Both the position numbers and the translations under genes were made by a program. The notes beneath the pieces are model-generated. The model did not search any database. It saw nothing but the letters and a program-made list of their open reading frames with translations, and had not been told where the DNA came from. A stretch of 64,000 bases of DNA, from positions 115,371-179,370 of the forward strand of contig CAZRCG010000005.1 of assembly GCA_964598565.1 (NCBI GenBank), written 5' to 3'. How positions within the stretch are numbered: position 1 is the stretch's first letter; the number at the start of each line of letters is the position of its first letter. This document shows positions 16,711 through 24,661 of this stretch, in pieces. This DNA is from CAZRCG01 sp964598565. GTDB lineage: Bacteria; Bdellovibrionota; UBA2394.

Positions 16711-18024
16711 TTACTTGCCGATACAAAAACGAGAAAAAATTGCCTTCAGGGTGGCTTCGTGGTCAGCAGTCTCAACAAGTTCCCCCAAAAACTGAGAAGC
16801 TTCGAGAACCTTTTCCGTTACTAAATCCAAATAGCCTCCACCGTCTAAAGTCTCGAGGGCCAACTTCAGAGATTCCGAGGCCTTTTCAATCAGTCCGGCT
16901 TGTCGTTTAGAAGCTAGTGGACCATCGGCAGCCGCCTCGACCTCTCTAAACAAAACCTTCTCCAGATTTTCCAGTCCCTGACCGCTTAATGAAGAGACCT
17001 TTAACCATTCTGAATTACCCTGCCCTTCAAGCCCGTTCTGAGCGCTAGCCAGATCTGCCTTCGACGCCACTTTCAATAACTGAGCCTCGGTTAGTCCACT
17101 GATTGGCACTTCCTGGTTTTCAGAAACCCAGAGCACAAGGTCTGCCCTTTTAGTGGCATCGAGTGCTCGCTTGATACCCTCAGCCTCAACAGCTTCAGAC
17201 TCCTGCCTAATCCCTGCTGTATCCACTAAAAGATACGTGCGACCGTGACGATTAATTTGCATTTCGATGGTATCTCGAGTGGTCCCCGGTTTTTCATGAA
17301 CAATCGCCCGATCAAAACCCACCAGACGATTAAAGAGGCTGGACTTGCCCGCATTGGGTCGGCCCAGCAAAACGATGACGGGCATTTTGAACCATGATTG
17401 CTCCGCTTCAAAAGCCCCTAGCCACCGTGTTAGGTTCGCCCTCAATGTTAAAAGCCGCTCTTTTACCGCCGCTCGATCAAAGGGCCCCACTTCTTCTTCT
17501 TGAAAGTCGAGCTGAGACTGAAGGGCTATAAGAATCTCCCTAAAATGATTTTGTGCATCCTCAAAATCACGACCTGGGCCCTGTATTTTTCGCTTCACCG
17601 ATAGAGCTGCCGCTGCCGGGTTCTGAGCCAAATAGATTTGCTCTAAGGCCTCCACATCGTAGAGACTTAACTTTCCGTAGCCGACGGCTCTTCGAGAAAA
17701 CTCTCCTGGCTCTGCCATACGACATGTTTCACGTGAAACAATTTCGCTAAGGATAGCTTCCACAACGAGTTCATTGCCATGGCAGCAAATCTCGAGCAAA
17801 TCTTCCCCTGTATAAGAGGCAGGCCCCTTATAGAAAGTGGCTACAACCTCATCAAGATAGTCATTCGCTCTATTTTTTAGAGGAACGAAGGTCGCCCTTC
17901 GGTGCTCAAGCTGCCTTCCAAGCGCCTCTTCCATAAACCGAGCTACGCCTGGGCCAGACAATCTAATAATAGCAAGCGCGGCCAGGCCTCTTGGCGTAGC
18001 CAAAGCGCAAATTGTATCGATCAT
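16711..18024 (-). CDS. mnmE: tRNA modification GTPase MnmE
   Basis: 437 residues. N-terminal folate-binding domain (~1-115), helical domain, and an inserted G domain with GRPNAGKS at 221-228, then TTRD (switch) and DTAG; the C-terminus ends CIGK, the family's conserved catalytic-Cys tail. Works with MnmG on U34. Its start overlaps the yidC stop by four bases. Codons 96-100 (VSRET) contain a parS site. Confidence 0.98.
   Translation of the reverse strand: MIDTICALATPRGLAALAIIRLSGPGVARFMEEALGRQLEHRRATFVPLKNRANDYLDEVVATFYKGPASYTGEDLLEICCHGNELVVEAILSEIVSRETCRMAEPGEFSRRAVGYGKLSLYDVEALEQIYLAQNPAAAALSVKRKIQGPGRDFEDAQNHFREILIALQSQLDFQEEEVGPFDRAAVKERLLTLRANLTRWLGAFEAEQSWFKMPVIVLLGRPNAGKSSLFNRLVGFDRAIVHEKPGTTRDTIEMQINRHGRTYLLVDTAGIRQESEAVEAEGIKRALDATKRADLVLWVSENQEVPISGLTEAQLLKVASKADLASAQNGLEGQGNSEWLKVSSLSGQGLENLEKVLFREVEAAADGPLASKRQAGLIEKASESLKLALETLDGGGYLDLVTEKVLEASQFLGELVETADHEATLKAIFSRFCIGK
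17725..17740. promoter_or_regulatory. parS site 3, inside mnmE
   Basis: Perfect TGTTTCACGTGAAACA within the mnmE reading frame, where it is read as Val-Ser-Arg-Glu-Thr. It is about 1 kb from the pair in the mnmE-mnmG spacer. Confidence 0.96.
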
Positions 18025-19637
18025 TTCGCGGCAGATTTAGCAGGAATGAGAGGCATTGGAAACCTCTGCTCTAAATATCTGTTTAAATAGATCTGCTGAA
18101 TCAGTGAAATCAGAACGTTGGTTAATAGATAAATATTCAAACCTGCCGGCAAGAAAATAGAAAACGCACCAAACATGACGGGCATAATCTTCATCATCGT
18201 CTTTTGGACCCTCACCATTTCATTCTCTTCCGACATAGCGGGCTGGGGGGTAATCTTCATCTGATACCACATAATAAGAGTCATTAAGACCGGTGTTACA
18301 AAATAGGGGTCGTGAGCTGATAGATCTGAAATCCAACCAAATAAAGGTTGGTGTCTAAACTCTATAGAAAGATAAAAAACTCGGTAAAGAGCAAAAAACA
18401 CGGGCATCTGAAGCAAAAGAGGCAAACAACCCCCAATAGGATTGACCTTCTCAGTCCTATAGAGACTCATTAGTTCCATCTGAAGCTTCTGCTTATCGGC
18501 TTTATATTTTTCCTGTAGCGCCTTCATCTTAGGCTGAATCAATTGCATCTTTCTCATGGCAATCGCTGATTTAAATGCCAGGGGGAACAAAAGGCCCTTC
18601 ACTACAATGGTCAACAAAATGATGGCCACACCGTAGTTTGCAACCCATCCGTAAAAGAAATGTAAGAGCGCCAACAAGACTCGCGCAATCGGCCCCAACC
18701 AAGAGCCGTAGTTAATGACCTCACGCATCTCAACTTGAGCCTCTGATAGCAGCCGAATATCCTTAGGTCCTAGATAGTAGCCATACTCAAAGGTAGTCTT
18801 TTCACCTGGGGCTAGAGTCCGCGTCAGAGTCTCAAATGTCTGGGCCGCCAGAAGCTTCTCAGGCTCTGTTGAAATAGATACACTTGCAGCTGAAAAATTC
18901 TTAAAGGCAATGCCCGAGTAAAAATATTTCTCACTGAAGCCACCATAGAGAATCTCACCCGCCTTTTGTGAGTTCTGGAGGTCCTTAAAAGCATCTCGAA
19001 CGATTTCCTGATCTACCCAATACAGAGCCTCATGATAATCAATCGTCGGAGCAATAAACTTATCGAGAAGGTTCTTTTTATCATCCGGGGGTGGCTCACT
19101 ATATTGCAAGCGAGTTTTCAGTCTTAAATCATTAGACTTCGACGAGACATTCTCCACTTCTTCCTTAAAATCCAAGAAGTATTGGTCGGGCCTCAGTGTA
19201 ATAGTTCTTGTCGCTTTCATTTGGGGGCCACTCTGGGCCAAAACGATCTGAGTATTGTCATGGCTGACGAGCTTCCAAGGCCCTGAAAGACCCGCTGCAA
19301 CGATGGTTTGAGAATTAAATCCGCCAGCCTTATTAAAGGAAAGTACCTTGGGGTTTGAACTTGAGAGGGCGTCTTGATAGTTATTAAATTCGACAGACTG
19401 AACTACCCCCGTAGCTGAAATCTTAATAGTGACCAGCGAATTTCTAAGTTCAAAAATCTGCGAGTCGACTTCACTTTTCGCAATCTCAGAAATCGATTCG
19501 GTCTGGACGGACGAGGTAGGAGCCTGAGCGCTTGTCTGAACAGCCTTTGGGGGTTCCTGCACCACTGGCTTGGGTTGGAAAAAGTAGATATAAATTAGAA
19601 GCATTAAAAAAATAGCTGTTATTGTGCGCGCATCCAT
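18021..19637 (-). CDS. yidC: Membrane protein insertase YidC
   Basis: 538 residues from ATG 19637 (MDARTITAIFLMLLIYIYFF), preceded by AAAGG; a longer frame from 19679 adds residues antisense to nothing conserved. The order is N-terminal membrane helix (~5-20), a large periplasmic beta domain (~50-310), then the conserved insertase core with five membrane helices, including LLTIVVKGLLFPL and MPVFFALYRVFY, with a conserved Arg in the core cytoplasmic region. Inserts and folds inner-membrane proteins, including Fo subunits. Part of rpmH-rnpA-yidD-yidC. Confidence 0.96.
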   Translation of the reverse strand: MDARTITAIFLMLLIYIYFFQPKPVVQEPPKAVQTSAQAPTSSVQTESISEIAKSEVDSQIFELRNSLVTIKISATGVVQSVEFNNYQDALSSSNPKVLSFNKAGGFNSQTIVAAGLSGPWKLVSHDNTQIVLAQSGPQMKATRTITLRPDQYFLDFKEEVENVSSKSNDLRLKTRLQYSEPPPDDKKNLLDKFIAPTIDYHEALYWVDQEIVRDAFKDLQNSQKAGEILYGGFSEKYFYSGIAFKNFSAASVSISTEPEKLLAAQTFETLTRTLAPGEKTTFEYGYYLGPKDIRLLSEAQVEMREVINYGSWLGPIARVLLALLHFFYGWVANYGVAIILLTIVVKGLLFPLAFKSAIAMRKMQLIQPKMKALQEKYKADKQKLQMELMSLYRTEKVNPIGGCLPLLLQMPVFFALYRVFYLSIEFRHQPLFGWISDLSAHDPYFVTPVLMTLIMWYQMKITPQPAMSEENEMVRVQKTMMKIMPVMFGAFSIFLPAGLNIYLLTNVLISLIQQIYLNRYLEQRFPMPLIPAKSAAK

Positions 19638-19639
19638 AA

Positions 19640-19909
19640 TTAACCTTTTGAAAGTAATGGTCGTTTCCAACCAATACAAGAAATCAATCGTAAAAGAATT
19701 GTCGTTAGGGCTTGTCGTACAGAAGAAGCCTCTTTTAGATGTCGTCGTGCGAAATGGCTACACGACTCAGGATACAAACATTGAGTCGTTTGCCCGCCAA
19801 AACACAGAACCAATAGCGCGATAAGTGGCTTCATTGCTTGATAGAATCCAATCATCCGTAGGCAAAATAATCTGACGCAGTGCGTTATAATGCTCAATAT
19901 AGATTTCAC
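19640..19909 (-). CDS. yidD: Membrane protein insertion efficiency factor YidD
   Basis: 89 residues with the family signature MIGFYQAMKPL and CLYPESCSHFARRHLKEA. YidD is an amphipathic membrane-associated protein that aids YidC. Its start overlaps the rnpA stop (ATGA), and yidC begins two bases after its stop. It carries ~18 additional N-terminal residues and a ten-residue insert before the Cys motif compared with the usual ~70-85. Confidence 0.85.
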   Translation of the reverse strand: MKSILSIITHCVRLFCLRMIGFYQAMKPLIALLVLCFGGQTTQCLYPESCSHFARRHLKEASSVRQALTTILLRLISCIGWKRPLLSKG

Positions 19910-20286
19910 AAATCAGACCCCTTGAAATGGGTTAATAAATGATCGAGCGCTGTCGAAATACTGGCAGTCTGTAATGAGTCTCCGCGGCGCGTCATTCTTG
20001 CCAGAATTGCCCCCCTCAAATTTTTCTTATTCTTTCGGTACCATTCACGAATTACTCGCTTAACGCGATTTCGATCGACCGCTCGCTTGTAAACTTTGCG
20101 CGATACAGCAATGCCTAGACGCGGGGCCCCATCTCCCATTAAGTAAAATGTAAAGCAGCCCCTCTTAAGGATTTTGCCACTGTCGGAGTGCGCGCCATTT
20201 AAGAGAATTGAGAATTCAGCCTGAGATCTTAAAATAAACGACTTAGGTAGGGACTCGGCTTTCGATCCCCGCCTCGGCATTACCAC
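19906..20286 (-). CDS. rnpA: Ribonuclease P protein component
   Basis: 126 residues. The RNA-binding signature KRAVDRNRVKRVIREWYR is present, with GIAVSRKVYKRAV before it. Binds RNase P RNA to process tRNA 5' ends. GTG 20286 is preferred, as AGGG lies five bases upstream; ATG 20280 is an alternative. Confidence 0.95.
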   Translation of the reverse strand: MVMPRRGSKAESLPKSFILRSQAEFSILLNGAHSDSGKILKRGCFTFYLMGDGAPRLGIAVSRKVYKRAVDRNRVKRVIREWYRKNKKNLRGAILARMTRRGDSLQTASISTALDHLLTHFKGSDL

Positions 20287-20293
20287 AATGACC

Positions 20294-20443
20294 CTATTTC
20301 ACAAAAATAGAGACAGCCAATCTCTTCCGGCCTTTTGCGCGTCGTCGACGCAGAACATTACGACCACCAGGTGAATCCATTCTCAAGAGAAAACCGTGGG
20401 TTCTCTTTCTCTTAATTTTGCTCGGTTGATAAGTTCTTTTCAT
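20294..20443 (-). CDS. rpmH: Ribosomal protein bL34
   Basis: 49 residues read directly from the sequence: MKRTYQPSKIKRKRTHGFLL, then RMDSPGG, NVLRRRRAKGRKRL and SIFVK, ending in TAG at 20294-20296. This is the conserved small basic protein of the 50S subunit. It is first in rpmH-rnpA-yidD-yidC and divergent from dnaA, the classical origin arrangement. SIF in place of a more usual SVS near the end is a minor variation. Confidence 0.97.
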   Translation of the reverse strand: MKRTYQPSKIKRKRTHGFLLRMDSPGGRNVLRRRRAKGRKRLAVSIFVK

Positions 20444-20535
20444 TCTTTTCGATTAACTCCAAAAAAGCTTTGACCAAGGCCGTCAATGCATCATTACTAA
20501 TTCAAGCACTAAAGCTGAACGCCTCGAATTTTTGT

Positions 20536-21966
20536 ATGACAGACACGAACGAAAATCAAGAAAGGGAAGTCACTATTCCCAAAGAAATGAATGAAGCCTG
20601 GCAACGGACCCTCATTCCCTTGGAAAAGATCATTCGGCCACAGTATTTTCAGTCCTTTATTTTAACCATTCGCCTCTTGGGCACAAAAACCAACTCGTTG
20701 ATTCTAGGCTTTCCCGATCGTTTTACCCGAGATTGGGTTTTTGACCACTATTCCAACCTGATTCAGGAGCATTTTGCTGAGGCGTCGGCTGGTTTATACC
20801 AGCTTGAGTTTGCCGTTGAACCTCGAAATCATGAGGGCCGAAGCCCCTCTGTTCCTCTGTCTGAGGCATCTAAGGTGGAAACAAAAAGCCCCACCCCTAC
20901 TAAGCCACAAGGTAGTGGTGGCAGCAAGTCGTTGTCGGCTCATAGCTCGTTAAATAGCAAATACGGCTTCGAAACTTTCGTCGTCGGTGGCTCAAACCAA
21001 TTTGCTCACGCGGCAGCTTTTACGGTCGCAGAGGCCCCGGGTCGACACTATAATCCTCTATTTATTTATGGTGACGTGGGCCTGGGCAAAACACATTTGT
21101 TGAATGCTACCGCGCTAAAAATCCAAGAAAAGTTTCCTTCTCTACGCATTCACTATACGACCTTTGAAAAGTTCACGAATCATATGATTGAGAGCATTCG
21201 CTTCGAAAAAATGGAAGAATTTCGAGATCGTTACCGAAAAAGCTGCGATGTTTTGATTATTGACGATATCCAATTTATCTCTGGGAAAGAGCGAACTCAG
21301 GAAGAATTTTTTCATACCTTTAACGCCCTCTACGAACATCAGAAACAGATCGTACTCTCATCCGATCGCCCCCCAAAAGAGATCGAGGGCTTGGAACATC
21401 GCTTACGAAGTCGATTTGAAATGGGCCTGATTGTGGATATTCAAGCGCCAGAAATTGAGACCCGGGTAGCCATCATTTTTAAGAAAGCCGAAATTCACCA
21501 AGTTCAGATCAATCACGATGTTGCTTTTTTTCTCGCCAATATATACCGATCAAATATTCGTGAACTCGAGGGGGCGCTTCTTAAGTTGATCGCTTATGCC
21601 TCTCTCACAGGTGCTGATATTTCAATCGAAATGGCGCGTGAGGTATTAAAGGAAGACGCCAAGGAGATGGCCGGCGCTCCTCGAGACCCCGAAGACATTA
21701 TGAAGCTTGTCGCCAAAGAATATCAGGTGACCCTTGATGACCTTCGTTCTGAGAGAAAAAATAGGCAGCTGGCGGTCCCTCGTCAGATTGCGATGTATCT
21801 CTGCCGAAAACATAGTCATCTTTCTTTGCCCGATATTGGAACTCTTTTTGGTGGTAAAAATCATACCACCGTCTTGCATGCCATTCGAAAAGTGACCGAG
21901 TCGCAAAAGAAAGACCATGTCCTAAAGCAATCGGTATCTCGAATAGAAAATCAGCTGCCCGCGTAA
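20536..21966 (+). CDS. dnaA: Replication initiator DnaA
   Basis: 476 residues from ATG 20536 (MTDTNENQEREV); a TTG at 20470 in frame would add 22 unconserved residues. Neither has a clear Shine-Dalgarno. Domains: N-terminal DnaB/self-interaction domain (~18-90), a Ser/Pro linker (~105-140), an AAA+ domain with GDVGLGKTHL and DVLIIDDIQF, and the DNA-binding domain with RQIAMYLCRKHSHLSLPDIG. The signature loop reads GGKNHTTVLHA, whereas most bacteria have (R/K)DHTT: the base-contacting Asp is Asn here. The adjacent origin uses mostly TTATGCACA boxes, so the two may have changed together. Confidence 0.97.
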   Translation: MTDTNENQEREVTIPKEMNEAWQRTLIPLEKIIRPQYFQSFILTIRLLGTKTNSLILGFPDRFTRDWVFDHYSNLIQEHFAEASAGLYQLEFAVEPRNHEGRSPSVPLSEASKVETKSPTPTKPQGSGGSKSLSAHSSLNSKYGFETFVVGGSNQFAHAAAFTVAEAPGRHYNPLFIYGDVGLGKTHLLNATALKIQEKFPSLRIHYTTFEKFTNHMIESIRFEKMEEFRDRYRKSCDVLIIDDIQFISGKERTQEEFFHTFNALYEHQKQIVLSSDRPPKEIEGLEHRLRSRFEMGLIVDIQAPEIETRVAIIFKKAEIHQVQINHDVAFFLANIYRSNIRELEGALLKLIAYASLTGADISIEMAREVLKEDAKEMAGAPRDPEDIMKLVAKEYQVTLDDLRSERKNRQLAVPRQIAMYLCRKHSHLSLPDIGTLFGGKNHTTVLHAIRKVTESQKKDHVLKQSVSRIENQLPA

Positions 21967-21986
21967 TCGCTATTGTGCCCAAAAAG

Positions 21987-22409
21987 TTATGCACAGCGCT
22001 AACAAGTTATGCACAGAGTTATGCACAGGTTTATGCACAGGCTTATACTCACAACCAATTGATATTATTATATTTTTAGAAGTTATGCACAGTTTTACAT
22101 AGTTTAAAATAAGTTATGCACAGGCATCTGTTGATAACTTTTAAACTTATGCACAGCTGTGTATAACTTTCGATTAGTTATACACAGGCCCTGTGCATAA
22201 CCTGTCAGAACTTGTGGATAAATAAGCATTGCTGTGCATAAGTTTTTGCCGAGGTGGCCCTTGTGCACGGTTTATTGACAGGCCTGACAGGCGAATATGT
22301 CTTTTAAATTGCCTATATGCCTATAAGAGCGACTTATGCACAGTGTGCATGGACCTATGACTACGAGGTTTTTTTTTCTTCACTTAAAAAAAGAAAACCC
22401 TGTGGATAA
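21987..22409. other. oriC: Chromosomal replication origin oriC with 14 DnaA boxes
   Basis: Downstream of dnaA there is no gene for 440 bp but many nine-base DnaA boxes. TTATGCACA is at 21987, 22007, 22019, 22031, 22083, 22114, 22147 and 22334 (plus), and at 22192 and 22233 (minus). TTATACACA is at 22178 (plus) and 22158 (minus). The standard TTATCCACA appears only at 22213 and 22401 (both minus). A near-match TTATCAACA is at 22129 (minus). Boxes at 22007, 22019 and 22031 are spaced exactly 12 bp in the same orientation, facing an A+T-rich stretch at 22055-22082, the likely unwinding element. Confidence 0.93.
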
Positions 22410-22796
22410 CTATTTATTGTGGGCTTGCAAACCTACCGAACATTCCACACAGCCAAGAAGCTCATATCGTTCATTTTCGCTCTTAATATGAAGCTTCTCC
22501 ACCTGTGCACTACCTGTGGGTCTAAGTTTAAATAATTTCCATTCTGAACCCCGTTTCCAACGACCTTCAATGAAACATGGGGTCCAACCAAAGAATTGAT
22601 GTTCTTCTTGAGGACTCATGGGTTTAGCTAAAGAAAAAAAATTTTCTACGAGGTCAACAGGTGGAGTGAAATGACACTTGATACTCTGCATATCAGATCC
22701 CGTCCTCTCAATAACAACTTGTGGTTTCGCTTCTTCAACAGATTTTGCACAGGACACACCAAAGCTTAAACAGAGAGAAAGTAAAAAAAATCTCAT
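22410..22796 (-). CDS. Small putative lipoprotein of unknown function
   Basis: 128 residues beginning MRFFLLSLCLSFGVSC, a signal sequence with a possible lipobox and Cys at residue 16 (GVSC is not a perfect lipobox). Mature part has two later Cys pairs (CHFTPP, CVEC) that may form disulfides. It abuts the last DnaA box of the origin. No family recognised. Confidence 0.6.
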   Translation of the reverse strand: MRFFLLSLCLSFGVSCAKSVEEAKPQVVIERTGSDMQSIKCHFTPPVDLVENFFSLAKPMSPQEEHQFFGWTPCFIEGRWKRGSEWKLFKLRPTGSAQVEKLHIKSENERYELLGCVECSVGLQAHNK

Positions 22797-23012
22797 GGTT
22801 GAAGTTTTTCATGGATTCGACTGGCAATACAACGGTTTTAGATTCAATAAGGGGTTTTTGGTTTCATAAACTCGACGATTATAGTTAGGCTTACACACAG
22901 TTATTCAACAGCGAGGAGGGGGGCTGGATGCCGCTCAGAGAGTTCACCGTACGGGAGTCATGGGTCTCAGTGATCGGGATCGCACCCCCCGACGTTTACA
23001 AGTAGTCAGTTT

Positions 23013-24182
23013 CTAGAGTTCTAAAAGTTCTTCCAGAGCGTTTTTCCAATAGAGCGCTCGGGTCGAAGCAATTTGCTGATTGTTCTTATCGAGAGAGACG
23101 AGAAAGCGGTCCGCTCGAGAATCTGAATCTTTTCCGAGCGTTTCTAATGATTTCACATCTGCTGGAGTCACTTTGTCTTTGCTCTTGATTTCAATCATTG
23201 CTCGACGTTTTCCGGGGCGATCAATAATCAAATCAATTTCCACATCTTCCTTGGTTCGCAAGTAAGAGAAGCGCCAATCAAGCCGTTTATAAGAAGCCCC
23301 CTTCACAAGTTCCATAAAAATGAAATGCTCGAAAGCGTCCCCAAATGCGGAGGTTCTCGGTACGAGCTTGCTGACCAAACTTCGATCAAGAGATCGCTTT
23401 ACTCCATTGTCAAATAAGAAAAATTTGGGGGCACTACGCTGGGCCTTACGAACTGATTTATGAAACGGGGGCAGCTCGATGCCGAGATGAGTATCTTCCA
23501 AAATCTCGTAATACGAAGCAATGGTCATATCGTCGACACCTACATCGCGGGCAATCGAAGAGCGATTGACTATTTTTCCACTCATCTGCGCTGCGACTTC
23601 CAAAAATCGCCGAAAAGGAGCAATTTTACGTACCCATTGTTCGAGTTGGATTTCTTTCTCCACATAAGTGAGGACATAGGCTCTCAAAAACTCTTCCGCA
23701 TGTTCATCGCTATTTGCTAAGTACGCTTGCGGCAAAAGACCTCTTTCCAGTGCGCGATTTAATTGGAAGGAGGGCCCCAATTCAAGACTAGAAAATGGAA
23801 AGAGTTGATAGACTGCCGCACGTCCAGCCAAAAGATTAACTCCGGCCTGTTTGAGGCGCCTCGCACTGGAACCCGTGAGAATAAATACTCGATTCTCTTT
23901 AACGATGAGCTGGTGAACGATATCCAGAAGCTTGGGAGCCTTTTGCACTTCATCGACGTAGATTATTTTCTTTCGGTTTTCCTTGTCGAGAATCTGTCGT
24001 TTAAAGAGATCTGGATCCATCAAAAGGTCATCCGCCATTTTAGGGTTTAAGAGGTCAAAGGTCAGAACCTCTGAGTTCTGTTGAGAAAGAAAACGTTCAA
24101 TGAAAGTGGTCTTTCCAGTGCCCCGGGCTCCAAAAAGAAAGAAACTCTGGTTTTTCAACGGATTGAGCAGCCTTCCGATCAT
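23013..24182 (-). CDS. AAA_14/DUF4143-type ATPase
   Basis: 389 residues. Walker A GARGTGKT at 18-25 and Walker B IIYVDEVQKAP at ~73-82 identify an AAA_14 P-loop domain; a sensor-like ILTGSSARRLKQ follows. The C-terminal half (~190-389), with FGDAFEHFIFMEL, EVDLIID and a Glu/Lys motif MIEIKSK, matches the DUF4143 restriction-nuclease-like fold (E-D-EIK). Such proteins are common, mobile, and of unsettled function, perhaps defence or toxin-like. It lies alone between oriC and dnaN, breaking the usual dnaA-dnaN neighbourhood, which suggests acquisition. Confidence 0.85.
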   Translation of the reverse strand: MIGRLLNPLKNQSFFLFGARGTGKTTFIERFLSQQNSEVLTFDLLNPKMADDLLMDPDLFKRQILDKENRKKIIYVDEVQKAPKLLDIVHQLIVKENRVFILTGSSARRLKQAGVNLLAGRAAVYQLFPFSSLELGPSFQLNRALERGLLPQAYLANSDEHAEEFLRAYVLTYVEKEIQLEQWVRKIAPFRRFLEVAAQMSGKIVNRSSIARDVGVDDMTIASYYEILEDTHLGIELPPFHKSVRKAQRSAPKFFLFDNGVKRSLDRSLVSKLVPRTSAFGDAFEHFIFMELVKGASYKRLDWRFSYLRTKEDVEIDLIIDRPGKRRAMIEIKSKDKVTPADVKSLETLGKDSDSRADRFLVSLDKNNQQIASTRALYWKNALEELLEL

Positions 24183-24390
24183 ACTCGTAATTTTAACGCC
24201 TTTTTCCGATGATGATCAAGGGGTCGGATGCGATGACTTGCTGGTGCGGGACTCTTCCGGTTTTAGGGTGTGTCTCTAGAGCAAAAGCTAGCCTTGGTGG
24301 ATCTGGCAGAGAAACTGCATTTTGACGAAGATTCTAAAAAATTTGAACCGCTCGACAACCCTTTCGGGCCAAAAATGGTAAACTCAAATG

Positions 24391-24433
24391 TGTAACCTAT
24401 GTCTCCGGTATAAAGTGTTACTCATGTACCCGG
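24391..24433 (+). repeat. Two imperfect direct repeats resembling an insertion-sequence end
   Basis: TGTAACCTATGTCTCCGG (24391-24408) and TGTTACTCATGTACCCGG (24416-24433) are direct repeats 25 bp apart. Such doubled motifs occur at ends of some IS families (IS21/IS481 type), but I see no transposase and no opposite end. In the gene-free stretch 24183-24450 I see nothing else. Confidence 0.3.
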
Positions 24434-24450
24434 AATGGACCATTGTAGAT

Positions 24451-24526
24451 TGGTGGACCTGGACGGGATCGAACCGACGACCCCCACAATGCCATTGTGG
24501 TGCTCTCCCAGCTGAGCTACAGGCCC
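24451..24526 (-). tRNA. tRNA-Ala (anticodon GGC)
   Basis: Reading the minus strand, the acceptor GGGCCTG pairs with CAGGTCC, the D arm has GCTC/GAGC, the anticodon stem CCACA/TGTGG encloses ATGGCAT (anticodon GGC, reads GCC), and the T arm has loop TTCGATC. A and CCA are encoded at the 3' end. The T stem has one T-T mismatch. 76 bases including CCA. Confidence 0.95.
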
Positions 24527-24661
24527 TCTTCAGGACAAAAGTATCAAAACAGAGCTAACAGGAAAGTTTTAACGCTGTAAACAGCCAAGAAAGCCGAATA
24601 GCGGTTAATTTACAATTTACAAAGGGTACAGGCCTGTTTACGACTGAGATGACTTTAAGCT

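Noticed and set aside
16476..16910. A plus-strand frame across the parS sites containing VSRET twice
   Set aside because: It arises because the parS palindromes are open in several frames; the minus-strand mnmG and mnmE explain the region.
22367..22400. A/T-rich inverted repeat (GGTTTTTTTTTC ... AAAAAAAGAAAACC) at the right of oriC
   Set aside because: Stem is almost all A-T and next to DnaA boxes; too weak to call a terminator, and may simply be part of the easily melted origin.
22899..23012. G-rich and C-rich blocks (GAGGAGGGGGG ... CACCCCCCGAC) as a hairpin or small RNA
   Set aside because: The intervening ~75 bases give no consistent stem beyond the short G/C runs, so no RNA feature is called.
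24236..24390. Possible transposase tail before the IS-like repeats
   Set aside because: The open frame has no motif of any transposase that I recognise and no second end was found.
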